A stretch of 64,000 bases of DNA from Marinactinospora thermotolerans DSM 45154 (GTDB lineage Bacteria; Actinomycetota; Actinomycetes; Streptosporangiales; Streptosporangiaceae). The notes beneath the pieces are model-generated. The model had not been told where the DNA came from, did no database searches, and saw only the letters and a program-made list of their open reading frames with translations. The stretch covers positions 248,001-312,000 of the forward strand of contig NZ_FUWS01000004.1 of NCBI RefSeq assembly GCF_900167435.1, in the 5' to 3' direction. Made by a program: the position numbers and the translations under genes. Positions 8,486 through 17,391 of this stretch are shown one piece after another (within the stretch, counting starts at the first letter, position 1; every line of letters starts with the position of its first letter).

Positions 8486-8744
8486 CCCGCTCTTCGGCCT
8501 GCGCGGCGACCCCGAGATGGACCTCTGCGAGCCGCTGCCGAGGGTGTTCCTCATCGGCTCCCGCGCCGGTTACAACGGGACGGGGTTCGCCCACCGGCCC
8601 GGGCGCTACGGCGCCCTACGCGACGTGTCCCCGTCCGAGGAGCACGCCCGCATCACGTGGGACGGCGCCGCCGCCATCGGGGACGATCCCAAGACCACCG
8701 TCGACCATGCGTGGCGTCTGCGCCGGGCGTCGCACGGCCGCGGG

Positions 8745-9410
8745 TCACTCCACGATCCCGTTGCGGTAGGCCCAGGCGGCGATCTCCACCCGGTTGCGGG
8801 CGCGGAGCTTGGTCTGGACGTTGGTCAGGTGCCGTTTGACCGTTCCCAGTGACAGGTACAACCGGTCGGCGATCTCGGCGTTGGTCAGCCCCTGGGCCAC
8901 GGCGCGCACGACGTCGAGCTCCCGCGGGGTCAGACCGCGGGTGTCGGAGGCGACCCGACGGCCGCCGGAACCGGGGCCACGCGACCGGGCGAGCCGTTCG
9001 AGCAACCGGACGGTGATCGCCGGGGACACCAGCGCGTCACCGCGGGCGGCCGCGCGCACCGCCTCGACCAGCAGGGCCGGCCCCGCGGACTTCAGCACGA
9101 ACCCGGACGCCCCGTTCTCCAGGGCGTCGTCGACGTACTCGTCGATGTCGAAGGTGGTGACCATGACCACGCGCAGTGGGTCGGCGACCCCCGGCCCCGA
9201 CAGGCGGCGGACCACCTCCAAGCCGCTGAGCCCGGGCATCCGGATGTCGAGCAGGCTGACGTCGGGGCGTAGCTCCTGGGCGAGTCGCAGGGCCTCGCCG
9301 CCGTCCGCCGCCTCGGCCACCACCTCGATGTCGGGCTGGGCCTGCAGGATGTAGCGGAACCCCGTGCGCACCATCCGCTGGTCGTCGGCCAGCAGAACGG
9401 TGATGCTCAC
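8745..9410 (-). CDS. NarL/FixJ-type response regulator
   Basis: A 221-residue LuxR-type response regulator. The receiver domain starts at SITVLLADDQRMVRTGF (acidic pair), with the phospho-acceptor Asp in VSLLDIRMPGLSG, the conserved Thr in VVMVTTFDIDEY and Lys in GFVLKSAGP. The GerE HTH near residues 155-215 includes LTPRELDVVRAVAQGLTNAE and TVKRHLTNVQTKL. The GTG start at 9410 overlaps the upstream kinase stop by four bases, so the two are translationally coupled. It likely regulates its own operon or the divergent membrane hydrolase. Confidence 0.95.
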   Translation of the reverse strand: MSITVLLADDQRMVRTGFRYILQAQPDIEVVAEAADGGEALRLAQELRPDVSLLDIRMPGLSGLEVVRRLSGPGVADPLRVVMVTTFDIDEYVDDALENGASGFVLKSAGPALLVEAVRAAARGDALVSPAITVRLLERLARSRGPGSGGRRVASDTRGLTPRELDVVRAVAQGLTNAEIADRLYLSLGTVKRHLTNVQTKLRARNRVEIAAWAYRNGIVE

Positions 9411-10624
9411 CCGCCGCTCCTTCCCGCCACCGGGGCGCGGCCGGTCGGCAGGACGGCGACGACACGCCATCCCGTCCCCTCGGGGGCCGGGCCCGCGTCG
9501 AGGGATCCGCCCAGGAGCGCGGCGCGTTCGGCCATGCCGACCAGCCCATACCCGCCGCTGCCCGGACCCACGGGGCCGCCCCGGCCGTCGTCGCGCACCT
9601 CCAGGCGCGCCCTGCCGGCCGTGACGTCGAGCACGACGGTGATGAGGCCGGCCCCGTGGGCGTGACGGTCGGCGTTGGTCAGTGCCTCCTGGGCCATGCG
9701 GACCACCGCCGAGGCGACCTCGCGGGGCAGGAGCCCGGGGTCCCCGGTGATGCGCACCTCGACCCGGGCCCGCGAGCCGCCGCCCGGACGGCACAGCGCA
9801 CGCAGCCCTTCGGCCGCGTCCGGCAGGTCGGCGGAGACCGGGTGGCCACCGCGTAGAGCGGTGACCAGCCGCTGCATCGCCTCCAGGGCGTCCAGTCCCG
9901 CCCGTTCGATGTCGGGCAGCGCCGCCCGGGCCAGGTGCGGGTCGTCGACGTAGCGCAGGGCCTGGGCCTGCACCACGATCCCGGTGACGTGGTGGGCGAC
10001 CACGTCGTGCAGGTCGCGGGCCAACGTGTCGCGTTCCTCCTGGCGTACCCGCTCCACCTGCCATCGGCGCCGCTCGACGCGCCAGCGCAGGTAGAGGCCG
10101 GGAGCCAGTAGGAACAGCAGGACCAGGGCCGCGTCCAGGTCGGCGGGCCGGCCCGCGCGCAGCGTCTCCGACAGCAGCGGCGCGGCCAGCGTCAGCGCCG
10201 CCGCGACGGCCACCACCCACGGACGGCAGCGGTAGGCGATGAGGGAGACCGCTCCCACCATCGCCAGCACCTCGGCCAGGCCGTCGGGGTGGCCCGGCGT
10301 GTCCCCCGGGGCGAGGTGGTAGGCGAGGGAGACCAGTGACGTGGTCAGCAGCGCGCAGATCCCCAGGAGCCCGGTACGCCGGGGAGAGGCGCCCGGGGGG
10401 AGCGCCCCGAGCGTCAGCAGCGCCATCACCGCGCCCGACACCACCGGCGGGTACGCCCACCATCCCCCGACGTGCGGCAGAGCGGACCGGTCCACGGCGT
10501 GGACCAGGTCGATCGCCCAGGCCGCGGCCAGGACCGCCGCGGCCCCGGCGACCGCGACGGTCGCCGGGACCGACGGCCCCCACCGTGGCCCCGTTGCGGC
10601 GCGTGCTCTCGGTTCTCCAGGCAT
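9407..10624 (-). CDS. Two-component sensor histidine kinase (HisKA_3 type)
   Basis: A 405-residue kinase with several N-terminal membrane helices (for example VPATVAVAGAAAVLAAAWAI and LIAYRCRPWVVAVAAALTL) and no large extracellular loop. The dimerisation/phosphorylation segment reads ARDLHDVVAHHVTGIVVQAQ with the phospho-His, and the HATPase domain has the N box AQEALTNADRHAHG and the G box VRDDGRGG, then GYGLVGMAERAALLGG. It precedes and overlaps the response regulator at 8745-9410. The signal is unknown; membrane-embedded sensing is common in this class. Confidence 0.95.
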   Translation of the reverse strand: MPGEPRARAATGPRWGPSVPATVAVAGAAAVLAAAWAIDLVHAVDRSALPHVGGWWAYPPVVSGAVMALLTLGALPPGASPRRTGLLGICALLTTSLVSLAYHLAPGDTPGHPDGLAEVLAMVGAVSLIAYRCRPWVVAVAAALTLAAPLLSETLRAGRPADLDAALVLLFLLAPGLYLRWRVERRRWQVERVRQEERDTLARDLHDVVAHHVTGIVVQAQALRYVDDPHLARAALPDIERAGLDALEAMQRLVTALRGGHPVSADLPDAAEGLRALCRPGGGSRARVEVRITGDPGLLPREVASAVVRMAQEALTNADRHAHGAGLITVVLDVTAGRARLEVRDDGRGGPVGPGSGGYGLVGMAERAALLGGSLDAGPAPEGTGWRVVAVLPTGRAPVAGRSGG

Positions 10625-10791
10625 ACCGGCAGGTTACGGGCGCCCGTGCGCGTTGCGGATCATCCGTTCGGCCCATATGCCGCGCCAGAACGAGCCGAAC
10701 GGGCGACGCGCGCGCCCGAGCCCAGGCTCCACCGTGGGTCGTGCCGGTTCCACCGGCACGACCCGTCCGACCGACCCTTTGGAGAACCCTC

Positions 10792-12336
10792 GTGTCCCCG
10801 GTCCCCGGATCCGCCCGCCCGGCACGTGTGCTCGTGCCCCTGGCCTGTCTCGCCGCGCTCGCGACCGCCCTGGTCGTGTTCGCGGTCCTTCCCCGCACAC
10901 CGCCCGCGACCGCCGCGCACAGCGGTGACGCCGCCCTCGCCGCGGACCTGCGCCGGCTGCTGCCCGACGACACCGCGGTGGGGGTCTCGGTGGCCCTCAC
11001 CGAGGACGGCCGGACCCGCGAGGCGGGTCTGGGAACCCGTGACGGCGCCGCCCCGGTCGGCCCGGACACCGTGTTCGAAAGCGCCTCGATGCAAAAGCTC
11101 CTCACCGCGACCCTGCTGGCCGACATGGTGGAATCCGGTGAGGTCGGCCTCTCCGCCACCCTCGGGGAACTGTGGCCGGCCACCGACTTCGCCGACGAGG
11201 CGGTCGCCGGCATCACCCTGGAGCAGTTGGCGACCCACACCTCCGGTCTGCCCTCCATCCCGTTGGGGAGCGACCCGGGCCTGTACGCGGCCCTGCCCGA
11301 GTACGCGCTCGGCGGTGACGCCTACGCCTGGCTCGACGACCCCGTCGCGACCGCCGCGCGGATCACCGGCGTCTCCCCCGGGGAGGAGTACGGATACTCC
11401 AACCTCGGCTACGCCCTCCTCGGCCGGTCTCTGGCGCGCGTCGCCGGGCAGGACTACGCGGACCTGCTGACCGAGCGCGTGCTGGACCCCTTGGGCATGG
11501 AGCACACCATCGTGTCCCCCTCCGGCGCTCCCGACGGCGCGGCCCTGCCCTATCGGGCCCCGTCCCAGCCCGTCGCCGTCTGGTCCAACCCCGGCTACGC
11601 CCCGGTGGGAACCGGGACGTGGACCACGGCCTCGGATCTGACGGCGTTCCTGGCGGCCTCGATGGGGGAGGCCACGGCGCTGACCGAGCTGACCCACGCC
11701 CCCCGCGTCGAGGTCGACGACTACCGGGCCTACGACGGTCACGTGGGGCTGGGGTGGATGCTCTGGCGGGTCGACGGCGTCGAGATCGCCTGGCACAACG
11801 GGCTGAACAGCGGAACCAGGAGCTTCGTCGCGCACACCGGTGACGGCCGTTCGGTCGTGGTGCTCGCCAACTCCACCCGCGTCCCCGTCGAACAGGTCGG
11901 TTTCGCCCTTCTCGGTCTGGAGGTCCCCGAGTTCGCCGAGGACGGCGCCGTCGCCCCGCTCCCGATCCTGGTGTCCCTGGTCCTCGCGGTGGGGACTCCC
12001 GCCGCCGTGCTCCTGCGGTTGTCCTGGCGTCCCCGCGGCTCCCGGCCGGGACGCGGATTGGACCGTTTGGGGATTGTCTCCTCCCTGCTCGTCGGCACCG
12101 CCCTGTGGTTGGCGGCCCTGCGCATCGGTGAATGGGGGGTGCTGCCCGTCGGAGTGTGCGCCGTCGGCGCAGGACTGCTCGCCGCGGCCATGGTCGTGGC
12201 CGCGGGCCGTTGGGGGCGGGCCCCCTGGGCCCGGGGCGGGCGCGCCTGGGCGCGCGGTCTCCTCTTCGCCGTGGTGGTGGTCCCGGCCGGCGCCCTGCTG
12301 GGGGTGGAGGTCACGGTGTTCGCGCAACTGCCCTGA
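10792..12336 (+). CDS. Membrane-anchored beta-lactamase-family serine hydrolase
   Basis: A 514-residue protein: an N-terminal signal/anchor helix (VLVPLACLAALATALVVFAV), an extracellular class C beta-lactamase/D-Ala-D-Ala carboxypeptidase-like domain, and three or four C-terminal membrane helices. The active-site motifs are intact: SxxK as SASMQKLL, YxN as YGYSNLGYALLG, and HxG as WHNGLNSG. GTG at 10792 has GGAG eight bases upstream. It is divergent from the two-component system, suggesting that the kinase/regulator pair controls it. A role in wall remodelling or beta-lactam response is plausible but inferred. Confidence 0.88.
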   Translation: MSPVPGSARPARVLVPLACLAALATALVVFAVLPRTPPATAAHSGDAALAADLRRLLPDDTAVGVSVALTEDGRTREAGLGTRDGAAPVGPDTVFESASMQKLLTATLLADMVESGEVGLSATLGELWPATDFADEAVAGITLEQLATHTSGLPSIPLGSDPGLYAALPEYALGGDAYAWLDDPVATAARITGVSPGEEYGYSNLGYALLGRSLARVAGQDYADLLTERVLDPLGMEHTIVSPSGAPDGAALPYRAPSQPVAVWSNPGYAPVGTGTWTTASDLTAFLAASMGEATALTELTHAPRVEVDDYRAYDGHVGLGWMLWRVDGVEIAWHNGLNSGTRSFVAHTGDGRSVVVLANSTRVPVEQVGFALLGLEVPEFAEDGAVAPLPILVSLVLAVGTPAAVLLRLSWRPRGSRPGRGLDRLGIVSSLLVGTALWLAALRIGEWGVLPVGVCAVGAGLLAAAMVVAAGRWGRAPWARGGRAWARGLLFAVVVVPAGALLGVEVTVFAQLP

Positions 12337-12381
12337 CCGGTGCCGTCCGCGCCGCCACGCGCGGACGGCGCCCCGGCCGGT

Positions 12382-13035
12382 TCAGGCCGGCAGTCGGCGG
12401 ACCCGCACGGTGTTGTCCGTGCGGGTGAACTGCTGTCCGTCGGGTCCGGTCTGGACGCGCTCGTGCTCCTCGCACACCAGCACCTCCCACTGCCCTTCGG
12501 CCAGTTCCAGGGAGTCGAGCACCTCCCGCGGACCGGGCAGGTGGACCTCCTGGGCGTGGCCGTCCGCCCAGGGGGCGGGGCCCGAGTGGCCCACCACCAG
12601 GAGCGTTCCACCGGGGGCGACGGCGGCGGCGGCCCGGCGCAGGATCAGCTCGCGCGGCATGTCCCAGGGGGAGTGCAGGAAGCAGGAGGAGACCAGGTCG
12701 AAGGTCCCCTCGGGGAAGGTCTGTTCGAGGTCGTGGCGCTGCCAGTCGATCCGGTCGGCGACGCCCGCGGACCCGGCGTGGTCGGCCGCGCGTCCCAGGG
12801 CGACGGCGGAGATGTCGGTGGCGGTGACCCGCCACCCCCGTCCGGCCAGCCATATGGCGTCGGCCCCCTCACCGCACCCCAGGTCCAGGGCGCTGCCCGG
12901 CGCCAGGTCGGCGACCTCACGGACGAGCGCGGCGTTGGGCTTCCCGCTCCACATCCGGGCGTTCTCCCCGTAGCGCCCGTCCCAGTACTCCGCTCCCGAC
13001 GTGCCGTGGTGCTCATGTGACTGGTGGTGGTGCAT
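12382..13035 (-). CDS. SAM-dependent methyltransferase with His-rich N-terminus
   Basis: A 217-residue class I methyltransferase related to TehB/thiopurine-type enzymes. It begins MHHHQSHEHHG, seven His in the first eleven residues, then GAEYWDGRYGENARMWSGKP, motif I (ALDLGCGEGADAIWLAGRGW), VTATDISAVAL and a methyltransferase core ending VGHSGPAPW. Orthologues commonly begin with His-rich or HxxH segments, so a metal-binding extension is possible. ATG at 13035 has GGAAAG upstream. It converges on the serine hydrolase gene. Confidence 0.85.
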   Translation of the reverse strand: MHHHQSHEHHGTSGAEYWDGRYGENARMWSGKPNAALVREVADLAPGSALDLGCGEGADAIWLAGRGWRVTATDISAVALGRAADHAGSAGVADRIDWQRHDLEQTFPEGTFDLVSSCFLHSPWDMPRELILRRAAAAVAPGGTLLVVGHSGPAPWADGHAQEVHLPGPREVLDSLELAEGQWEVLVCEEHERVQTGPDGQQFTRTDNTVRVRRLPA

Positions 13036-13317
13036 CGGCTTTCCGTTTCTTCTGTTCGGTGGGTGGCCGGGCGAGGTGGGACGGCCACCACCACGGGTCG
13101 GGTGGTCGAACGAGACGGGTTCCGGCGCCGTACGCCTCGGTCGGGCGCTACGGAGGCCCGTGTCCCGGCTCGTATCCACATGGTGCGTCTTCCGCGCGAT
13201 CCCGGCCATTTCAATTGCCGAAACGGCAAACCGCGCTGACGTCACGCCTCCCGGCGCACCGTCCCCCTAAGGGGTGAGGCCGCAACGGGCGGCGCCCCAG
13301 AGAGCGAGGAGGACACG

Positions 13318-13542
13318 GTGGATCCATGGTCGGTGCTGGTGGCCGGACTGATCATCGAAGTGGCCGGACTGGTGGCCCTGTGGGCGCGGCTGGAATCGCG
13401 GGAACGGACCCGCCGCCACGACAGCACGGCCAGGGTGGACGTCGCGCAGGTGGTGGCCCGCGGGGGACGGGTCACCGAGTACTACCCGGACGGCGGCCGC
13501 AAGGTCGTGATCGAGGTCCGGACCCTCGACCAGAGAAAGTGA
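13318..13542 (+). CDS. Small membrane-anchored protein of unknown function
   Basis: A 74-residue protein starting at GTG 13318, with GAGGAGGA seven or eight bases upstream. Residues 4-23 form one hydrophobic helix (WSVLVAGLIIEVAGLVALW), followed by a basic juxtamembrane stretch (ARLESRERTRRH) and a small soluble tail with a likely beta hairpin (RVTEYYPDGGRKVVIEV). The good ribosome-binding site and coding-type base bias support a real gene. No family recognised. Confidence 0.65.
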   Translation: MDPWSVLVAGLIIEVAGLVALWARLESRERTRRHDSTARVDVAQVVARGGRVTEYYPDGGRKVVIEVRTLDQRK

Positions 13543-13647
13543 CACGCGTCACAGGAAACGGCGTCACGGATCAGCGAGACAGCGTCCCAATAGGGGTGAA
13601 GGAGCGGATCGTAAAAGAAAGGAATCGTGTGGGGGGTCGGTACAGGA

Positions 13648-13670
13648 ACGGCACGGCGGGGCCGTGCCGT
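13648..13670 (+). repeat. Perfect hairpin in the sigma-factor leader
   Basis: Arms ACGGCACGGC and GCCGTGCCGT enclose GGG, 80 bases before the sigma-factor start. There is no T-tract, so it is more likely a leader structure or binding site than a terminator. Confidence 0.6.
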
Positions 13671-13749
13671 ACGGAGACGCACGGGGAGTCTCCGCAACCT
13701 CTGGGGAGAGCGAAGACCTCGCGCTGCCCGCGACCGGAAGGGAACCCCC

Positions 13750-14325
13750 ATGGCCGACGATCTGCCCAACGGCATCACGACGGACCACCTTGACATGGCG
13801 GCGAGCATGGCCGGCCCACTGCACATCAGCGAGGGAGGCACCCACCAGGACGCCGAGAACGCGGTCTTCTACGCGGTGACCGAACTGTGGAGGCGCGAAC
13901 GCGAGGAGCCCGGTTCGATCCGGCATCACCGGGCCTGGATGTGGCAGGCGGCCCGACGCCATCTGCGCCGCGCCCTGGAGAAGGCCCGCGCCGAGCTGGC
14001 CGTCGAGCGGCTTCCCGAGCCACCCGACCACGAGGAGACCCGCCCCGAGGCCGTGCACGCCCGCGAGGAGTCCACGCGCCGAGCGCGAGAACTGGTGGCC
14101 GCGCTGCCGCCGGGCGAACGGGCCGCGGTGGCCCTGCGGCACTTCGCCGATCTGGAAACCCACGAGATCGCCGAGGCGCTGCGGATCAGCGAGGAGGCGG
14201 TGCGTGCCCGGCTGAGCCGCGGACACCGCGGGCTCAAGAGGATTCTCAAGGAGGGAGGCGTTCGCGATGACCGGCGAGCCGCCGCAGGACGACGAACTGG
14301 AGGCCGTCTTCACCCGGGCCCGTGA
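13750..14325 (+). CDS. ECF-like RNA polymerase sigma factor
   Basis: A 191-residue protein. The first half (QDAENAVFYAVTELWRR, then RAWMWQAARRHLRRALEKAR) matches a divergent sigma region 2, and residues 110-165 are a clear region 4 (LVAALPPGERAAVALRHFAD, ETHEIAEALRISEEAVRARL). The aromatic DNA-melting residues of region 2 are weak, so this may be a minor ECF group or a sigma-like regulator. ATG at 13750 is preceded by GGAAGGGAA. Its 3' end overlaps the next gene by 59 bases in a different frame. No zinc-finger anti-sigma factor is nearby. Confidence 0.85.
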   Translation: MADDLPNGITTDHLDMAASMAGPLHISEGGTHQDAENAVFYAVTELWRREREEPGSIRHHRAWMWQAARRHLRRALEKARAELAVERLPEPPDHEETRPEAVHAREESTRRARELVAALPPGERAAVALRHFADLETHEIAEALRISEEAVRARLSRGHRGLKRILKEGGVRDDRRAAAGRRTGGRLHPGP

Positions 14326-14437
14326 GGAGCTGAAGGCACAGTGGCGGGAGCGGCTGACCCGCCGGCTCGTCTCCGAGGCCGAGCAGGGCGACCCCACGGC
14401 ACGGGAGATCGTGGCGGCCCTTCGACTGGAGCCGTGA
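14267..14437 (+). CDS. 56-residue protein overlapping the sigma gene
   Basis: Short gene within the 3' end of the sigma gene, starting at ATG 14267 after an excellent AAGGAGGGAGG site (around 14248-14258) that lies inside the sigma coding sequence. The product is highly charged and helical (AVFTRAREELKAQWRERLTR, then LVSEAEQGDPTAREIVAALR). No family recognised. Coupled translation with the sigma factor suggests a partner or regulatory role, for example a small anti-sigma-like protein, but this is only inference. Confidence 0.65.
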   Translation: MTGEPPQDDELEAVFTRAREELKAQWRERLTRRLVSEAEQGDPTAREIVAALRLEP

Positions 14438-14519
14438 CGCCATCGGCGTGAGCCGGCCGCCTCCCTTCCCGGTGACAGGGGCGCGGGGGTCGACGGGAAC
14501 GGCAGAAGCGGGGAGACCC

Positions 14520-14553
14520 GCCCTCCGCCCGCGCCCCGGCGCGGTGGGAGGGC
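14520..14553. terminator. Bidirectional hairpin terminator
   Basis: Outer arms GCCCTCC/GGAGGGC and inner arms CCGCGC/GCGCGG form one G/C-rich hairpin in the 116-base gap between the converging sigma operon and the prolyl aminopeptidase gene, ending directly at the latter's stop codon. Confidence 0.6.
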
Positions 14554-15516
14554 TCAGAGGGCGGCGAAGCGGTCGAGCGCGTCGCGGATGTGGGCGTGCA
14601 TCGCGCCGCCCCCCAGGTGTCCCGCCTCGTCCTCGACGATGAGGCGGACCCCCGGCCAGGCCCGCGCCAGCTCCCAGGCGGTGGTGAGCGGGCTGCCCAG
14701 GTCGAGGCGGCCGTGGACGAGGACGCCGGGGATCCCCGCCAGCCGGTGGGCCTCGCGGATCAGCTCCCCCTCCTCCAGCCAGGCGCCGTGGGAGAAGTAG
14801 TGTGCGCAGATCCGGGTCAGGGCGAGCCGCGCCTTGTCCGGCCGGCCGGTGTAGAAACCGGGCGAACCGGCCGGCTCCAGGGACAGCACGGCGTCCTCCC
14901 AGGCGCACCAGTCGGCCGCGGCCTTCTCGTGTACCCGCGGGTCGGGGTCGTTGAGGAGCCGGGAGTAGGCGGCGACCACGTCGCCGTCGCCCGCCTCGCC
15001 GAACGCCCCGGCACGGAACCTGTCCCACTGTTCGGGGAAGAACCGACCGGCCCCGCGGTAGAGCCAGTCGATCTCGGAGCGGCGGGTCGTGGTGACGCCG
15101 GTGATGACGATCTCCGACACCCGCTCGGGGTGGCGTTGGGCGTAGGCCAGGATCAGCGTGGAACCCCAGGAGCCGCCGAAGAGCAGCCACCGCTGGACGC
15201 CCAGGTGTTCGCGGAGCAGTTCCATGTCCGCGACGAGGTGGTGGGTGGTGTTGTCCCTCAGCCCCCGGGAGGCGGATTCTCCGGCGTGGGGGGTGCTCCG
15301 GCCGCAGCCGCGCTGGTCGAACAGGACGACCCGGTAGCGGGCGGGGTCGAACAGGCGGTGGGCCGTCGCCGAGCGGCCCGAGCCCGGACCGCCGTGGACG
15401 ACGAGGGCCGGCTTGCCCGCGAGGTCGCCGTAGGCCTCCCAGTGGACGCGATGGCCGTCACCGACGTCCAGCACGCCCGAGTCGCCGGGGAGGGCGGGAG
15501 GGTGGGGGAGTGGCAT
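14554..15516 (-). CDS. pip: Proline iminopeptidase-like alpha/beta hydrolase
   Basis: A 320-residue peptidase S33 protein that releases N-terminal proline from peptides. The family signatures are all present: VVHGGPGSG (oxyanion region), VLFDQRGCGRSTPHA, nucleophile elbow LLFGGSWGSTLILAYAQRHP, a lid with FFPEQWDRF, the acid in VHGRLDLGSP and the terminal His in DEAGHLGG. ATG at 15516 is preceded by GAGGAGAA. It appears to be a single-gene transcript; cytoplasmic. Confidence 0.92.
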   Translation of the reverse strand: MPLPHPPALPGDSGVLDVGDGHRVHWEAYGDLAGKPALVVHGGPGSGRSATAHRLFDPARYRVVLFDQRGCGRSTPHAGESASRGLRDNTTHHLVADMELLREHLGVQRWLLFGGSWGSTLILAYAQRHPERVSEIVITGVTTTRRSEIDWLYRGAGRFFPEQWDRFRAGAFGEAGDGDVVAAYSRLLNDPDPRVHEKAAADWCAWEDAVLSLEPAGSPGFYTGRPDKARLALTRICAHYFSHGAWLEEGELIREAHRLAGIPGVLVHGRLDLGSPLTTAWELARAWPGVRLIVEDEAGHLGGGAMHAHIRDALDRFAAL

Positions 15517-15693
15517 GCGGAGTTCTCCTCGGGGGGGGGCGGGACCGGCGCGGGAGTCCCCACGCGGCCCTGTTCGCGGCGGAGCGTCTCGAGGGCGTGG
15601 ATCCGGTGACGCCCCCGGAGGGACGCTACCGGCGTCCTGCGTCGTCGGGGAGCGCATGGGCCGAACCCGCCCGTCCACGGGGCTCCGGCGTCG

Positions 15694-16176
15694 TCACCTC
15701 GGACGCAGCGCGACGATCGGCACACCGTGTTCGCGGTCGGCGCCGAGGCGCTCGTAGCCGGCCGCCGTCCCGTCGACCTCGTGGCCGATCGCGCGCATGA
15801 GCGCCGCGGCGGTACGGGGCCGCGCGCGGGCGTACTCGGCGAGCCGGCGTCCGGACTCCTCGGGGGAGAGGGGGACGGCCCGCCCCTCGTGGACCCGGTG
15901 ACCCACCTGGAAGCGGATCCGGGGTTCGCGGGTGATGTTGCGCAGCCACTGGGAGCGCGCGCCATAACCCGAGGCGACCAGGAGCCCGCCGGTTTCGGGT
16001 TCGCGTCCCACCACCTCCAGCACGACCCGGCGAGGGCGCCCGCTCACCCTGCCGATGTGGGTCACCAGGACCAGACGGCGGCCGAGAAGCCGGCCGAGTC
16101 CCACCCGGTAGAGCAGGATCGGGGCGCGAAAGAGCGCGCGTCGCAACGGCGTGCGCGGTGGGCCGGACGGGGTCAC
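15694..16176 (-). CDS. Deazaflavin-type nitroreductase family protein
   Basis: A 160-residue protein of the deazaflavin-dependent (F420H2) oxidoreductase/DUF385 family found in actinomycetes. Recognisable blocks are LVLVTHIGRVSGRPRRVVLE, LLVASGYGARSQWLRNITRE and VGHRVHEGRAVPLSPEESG. GTG at 16176 has GGAGGAG upstream and overlaps the stop of the preceding membrane protein by four bases, making it the third gene of a tetR operon. F420 binding is inferred from family membership. Confidence 0.85.
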   Translation of the reverse strand: MTPSGPPRTPLRRALFRAPILLYRVGLGRLLGRRLVLVTHIGRVSGRPRRVVLEVVGREPETGGLLVASGYGARSQWLRNITREPRIRFQVGHRVHEGRAVPLSPEESGRRLAEYARARPRTAAALMRAIGHEVDGTAAGYERLGADREHGVPIVALRPR

Positions 16177-16727
16177 GTCCCCGCCTCCTCCGCTAGGAGG
16201 TGTCCCGGCAGGAGTTTGACCGCCAGGACCGGGGCGAACCAGGCCAGTTCCGCGGGTGGTGGGGCCAGGGCCGCCACCGCCACCGGTACGAGGACGGCCG
16301 CGGCGAAGGCGACCGGACGGCGCAGCGCGGGCGGCGCGATGAGGACGGCCAGGGCTCCCGCCACGATCATGCCGTAGACCAGCGTGGCCGTGGCCCAGCC
16401 GACACCGGGGACGGCCCAGGCCAGGACGAACGGGTGGAGGTGGGCGGCGACGAAGGCGAGGTGGTGGCGGGCGGTGCGCCCCGGCCGATGCCAGTGGCGC
16501 TTGGCCGCCCGGGTGGCGTTGGCGACGGCGCCGCCGTAGAGATCGACGGCCAGGAGGGCGGTCACCGCGAGCGGGATCGCCGGCAGACCGGCACGGATCC
16601 CGGCGACGAGTGCGAACAGGGTCCCGGCGGCCACCGCGAAGGCGCACAGCAGGTACTCGGCCCCGGTGGCCCCGGGGCCGACGAGACGGTCGCCCCACCA
16701 CCGGCCGGTTTCGGACCGGCTCGTCAT
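16173..16727 (-). CDS. Integral membrane protein, unknown function
   Basis: A 184-residue protein with about five or six hydrophobic helices, such as [40 protein letters not shown] and [21 protein letters not shown] conserved-looking polar segment lies between helices 2 and 3 ([20 protein letters not shown]). ATG at 16727 has GGAGG upstream and overlaps the tetR stop by four bases (ATGA); its own stop overlaps the nitroreductase start. No specific transporter family recognised. Confidence 0.75.
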   Translation of the reverse strand: MTSRSETGRWWGDRLVGPGATGAEYLLCAFAVAAGTLFALVAGIRAGLPAIPLAVTALLAVDLYGGAVANATRAAKRHWHRPGRTARHHLAFVAAHLHPFVLAWAVPGVGWATATLVYGMIVAGALAVLIAPPALRRPVAFAAAVLVPVAVAALAPPPAELAWFAPVLAVKLLPGHLLAEEAGT

Positions 16728-17326
16728 CGTCCCTCCTGGGAACGCAGCCCGTCCAGGCACACCTCGATCACCGGCTCGACGAGTTCTTCCAGGGCCACCT
16801 CGGGGTCCACCAGCCACTGCAACACGCATCCCTCCACCGCGCCGACCACGACGGCCGCGTGCCCGTCCCCGACGTTCGGCCCCACGTCCCCCTGGGCCTG
16901 GGCCTGGCGGAGGAGGTCGGCGATCAGCGCGCGGTACTCGCGGTAGAGCGCGGCCATGTCGAAGGCCGGCCGCGCGGTGTCGCGTCCCGCCGCCCACAGG
17001 TCGAGGAGGACCCGGGCGAGTTCGGGGCGTTCGGCCAGGGTGGCCAGGACCGAACGGAGCAGCCCGACGAGCCGGTCCAGCGCGCGCCCCTCGCCGTCCC
17101 TCGCCTGTCCCAGTAGGCGCGCCGAATCGGCGGCGAACGCCTCGAAGGCGGCCTCCAGCAGCGCGTCCCGGCTGTCGAAGTAGAGGTAGACGGCGCCCTT
17201 GCCGATGCCCGCGGCCCGGGCCACGTCCTCGACGCGCGTGGCGGCGAATCCCTTGGCCGCGAACACGCGGACGGCCGCCGTGAGGATCTCCTCCCGGCGC
17301 GCCTCCCGATCGACTCTTCTGGGCAT
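16724..17326 (-). CDS. TetR/AcrR family transcriptional regulator
   Basis: A 200-residue regulator: HTH near residues 10-55 ([40 protein letters not shown]), followed by a helical ligand domain. ATG at 17326 has GGAGGGG upstream. It is the first gene of a three-gene operon (tetR, membrane protein, nitroreductase) with 4-base overlaps at both junctions. A near-perfect 24-bp palindrome 11 bases upstream marks autoregulation of the whole operon. Confidence 0.93.
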   Translation of the reverse strand: MPRRVDREARREEILTAAVRVFAAKGFAATRVEDVARAAGIGKGAVYLYFDSRDALLEAAFEAFAADSARLLGQARDGEGRALDRLVGLLRSVLATLAERPELARVLLDLWAAGRDTARPAFDMAALYREYRALIADLLRQAQAQGDVGPNVGDGHAAVVVGAVEGCVLQWLVDPEVALEELVEPVIEVCLDGLRSQEGR

Positions 17327-17337
17327 GACCCCTCCAT

Positions 17338-17361
17338 TTATGACTGACTGGTCAGTCATAA
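17338..17361. promoter_or_regulatory. 24-bp TetR operator (TGACTGAC type)
   Basis: Arms TTATGACTGAC and GTCAGTCATAA flank a TG centre. The TGACTGAC/GTCAGTCA core is a well-known type of TetR-family operator. It overlaps the probable promoter of the operon reading left. Confidence 0.85.
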
Positions 17362-17391
17362 TACCGGACATCTTCTCGGCCGGCCAAGAAG

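Noticed and set aside
8518-8852. Possible gene after the tetR at 7811 (reads MDLCEPLPRVFLIGSRAGYN and onward)
   Set aside because: It runs into the 3' end of the response regulator on the other strand, has no ribosome site and matches no family I know. It may be a relic.
10660-12327. Large leftward open frame opposite the serine hydrolase
   Set aside because: Composition (Gly/Gln/Arg/His repeats) is that of an antisense shadow; the plus-strand gene has intact catalytic motifs.
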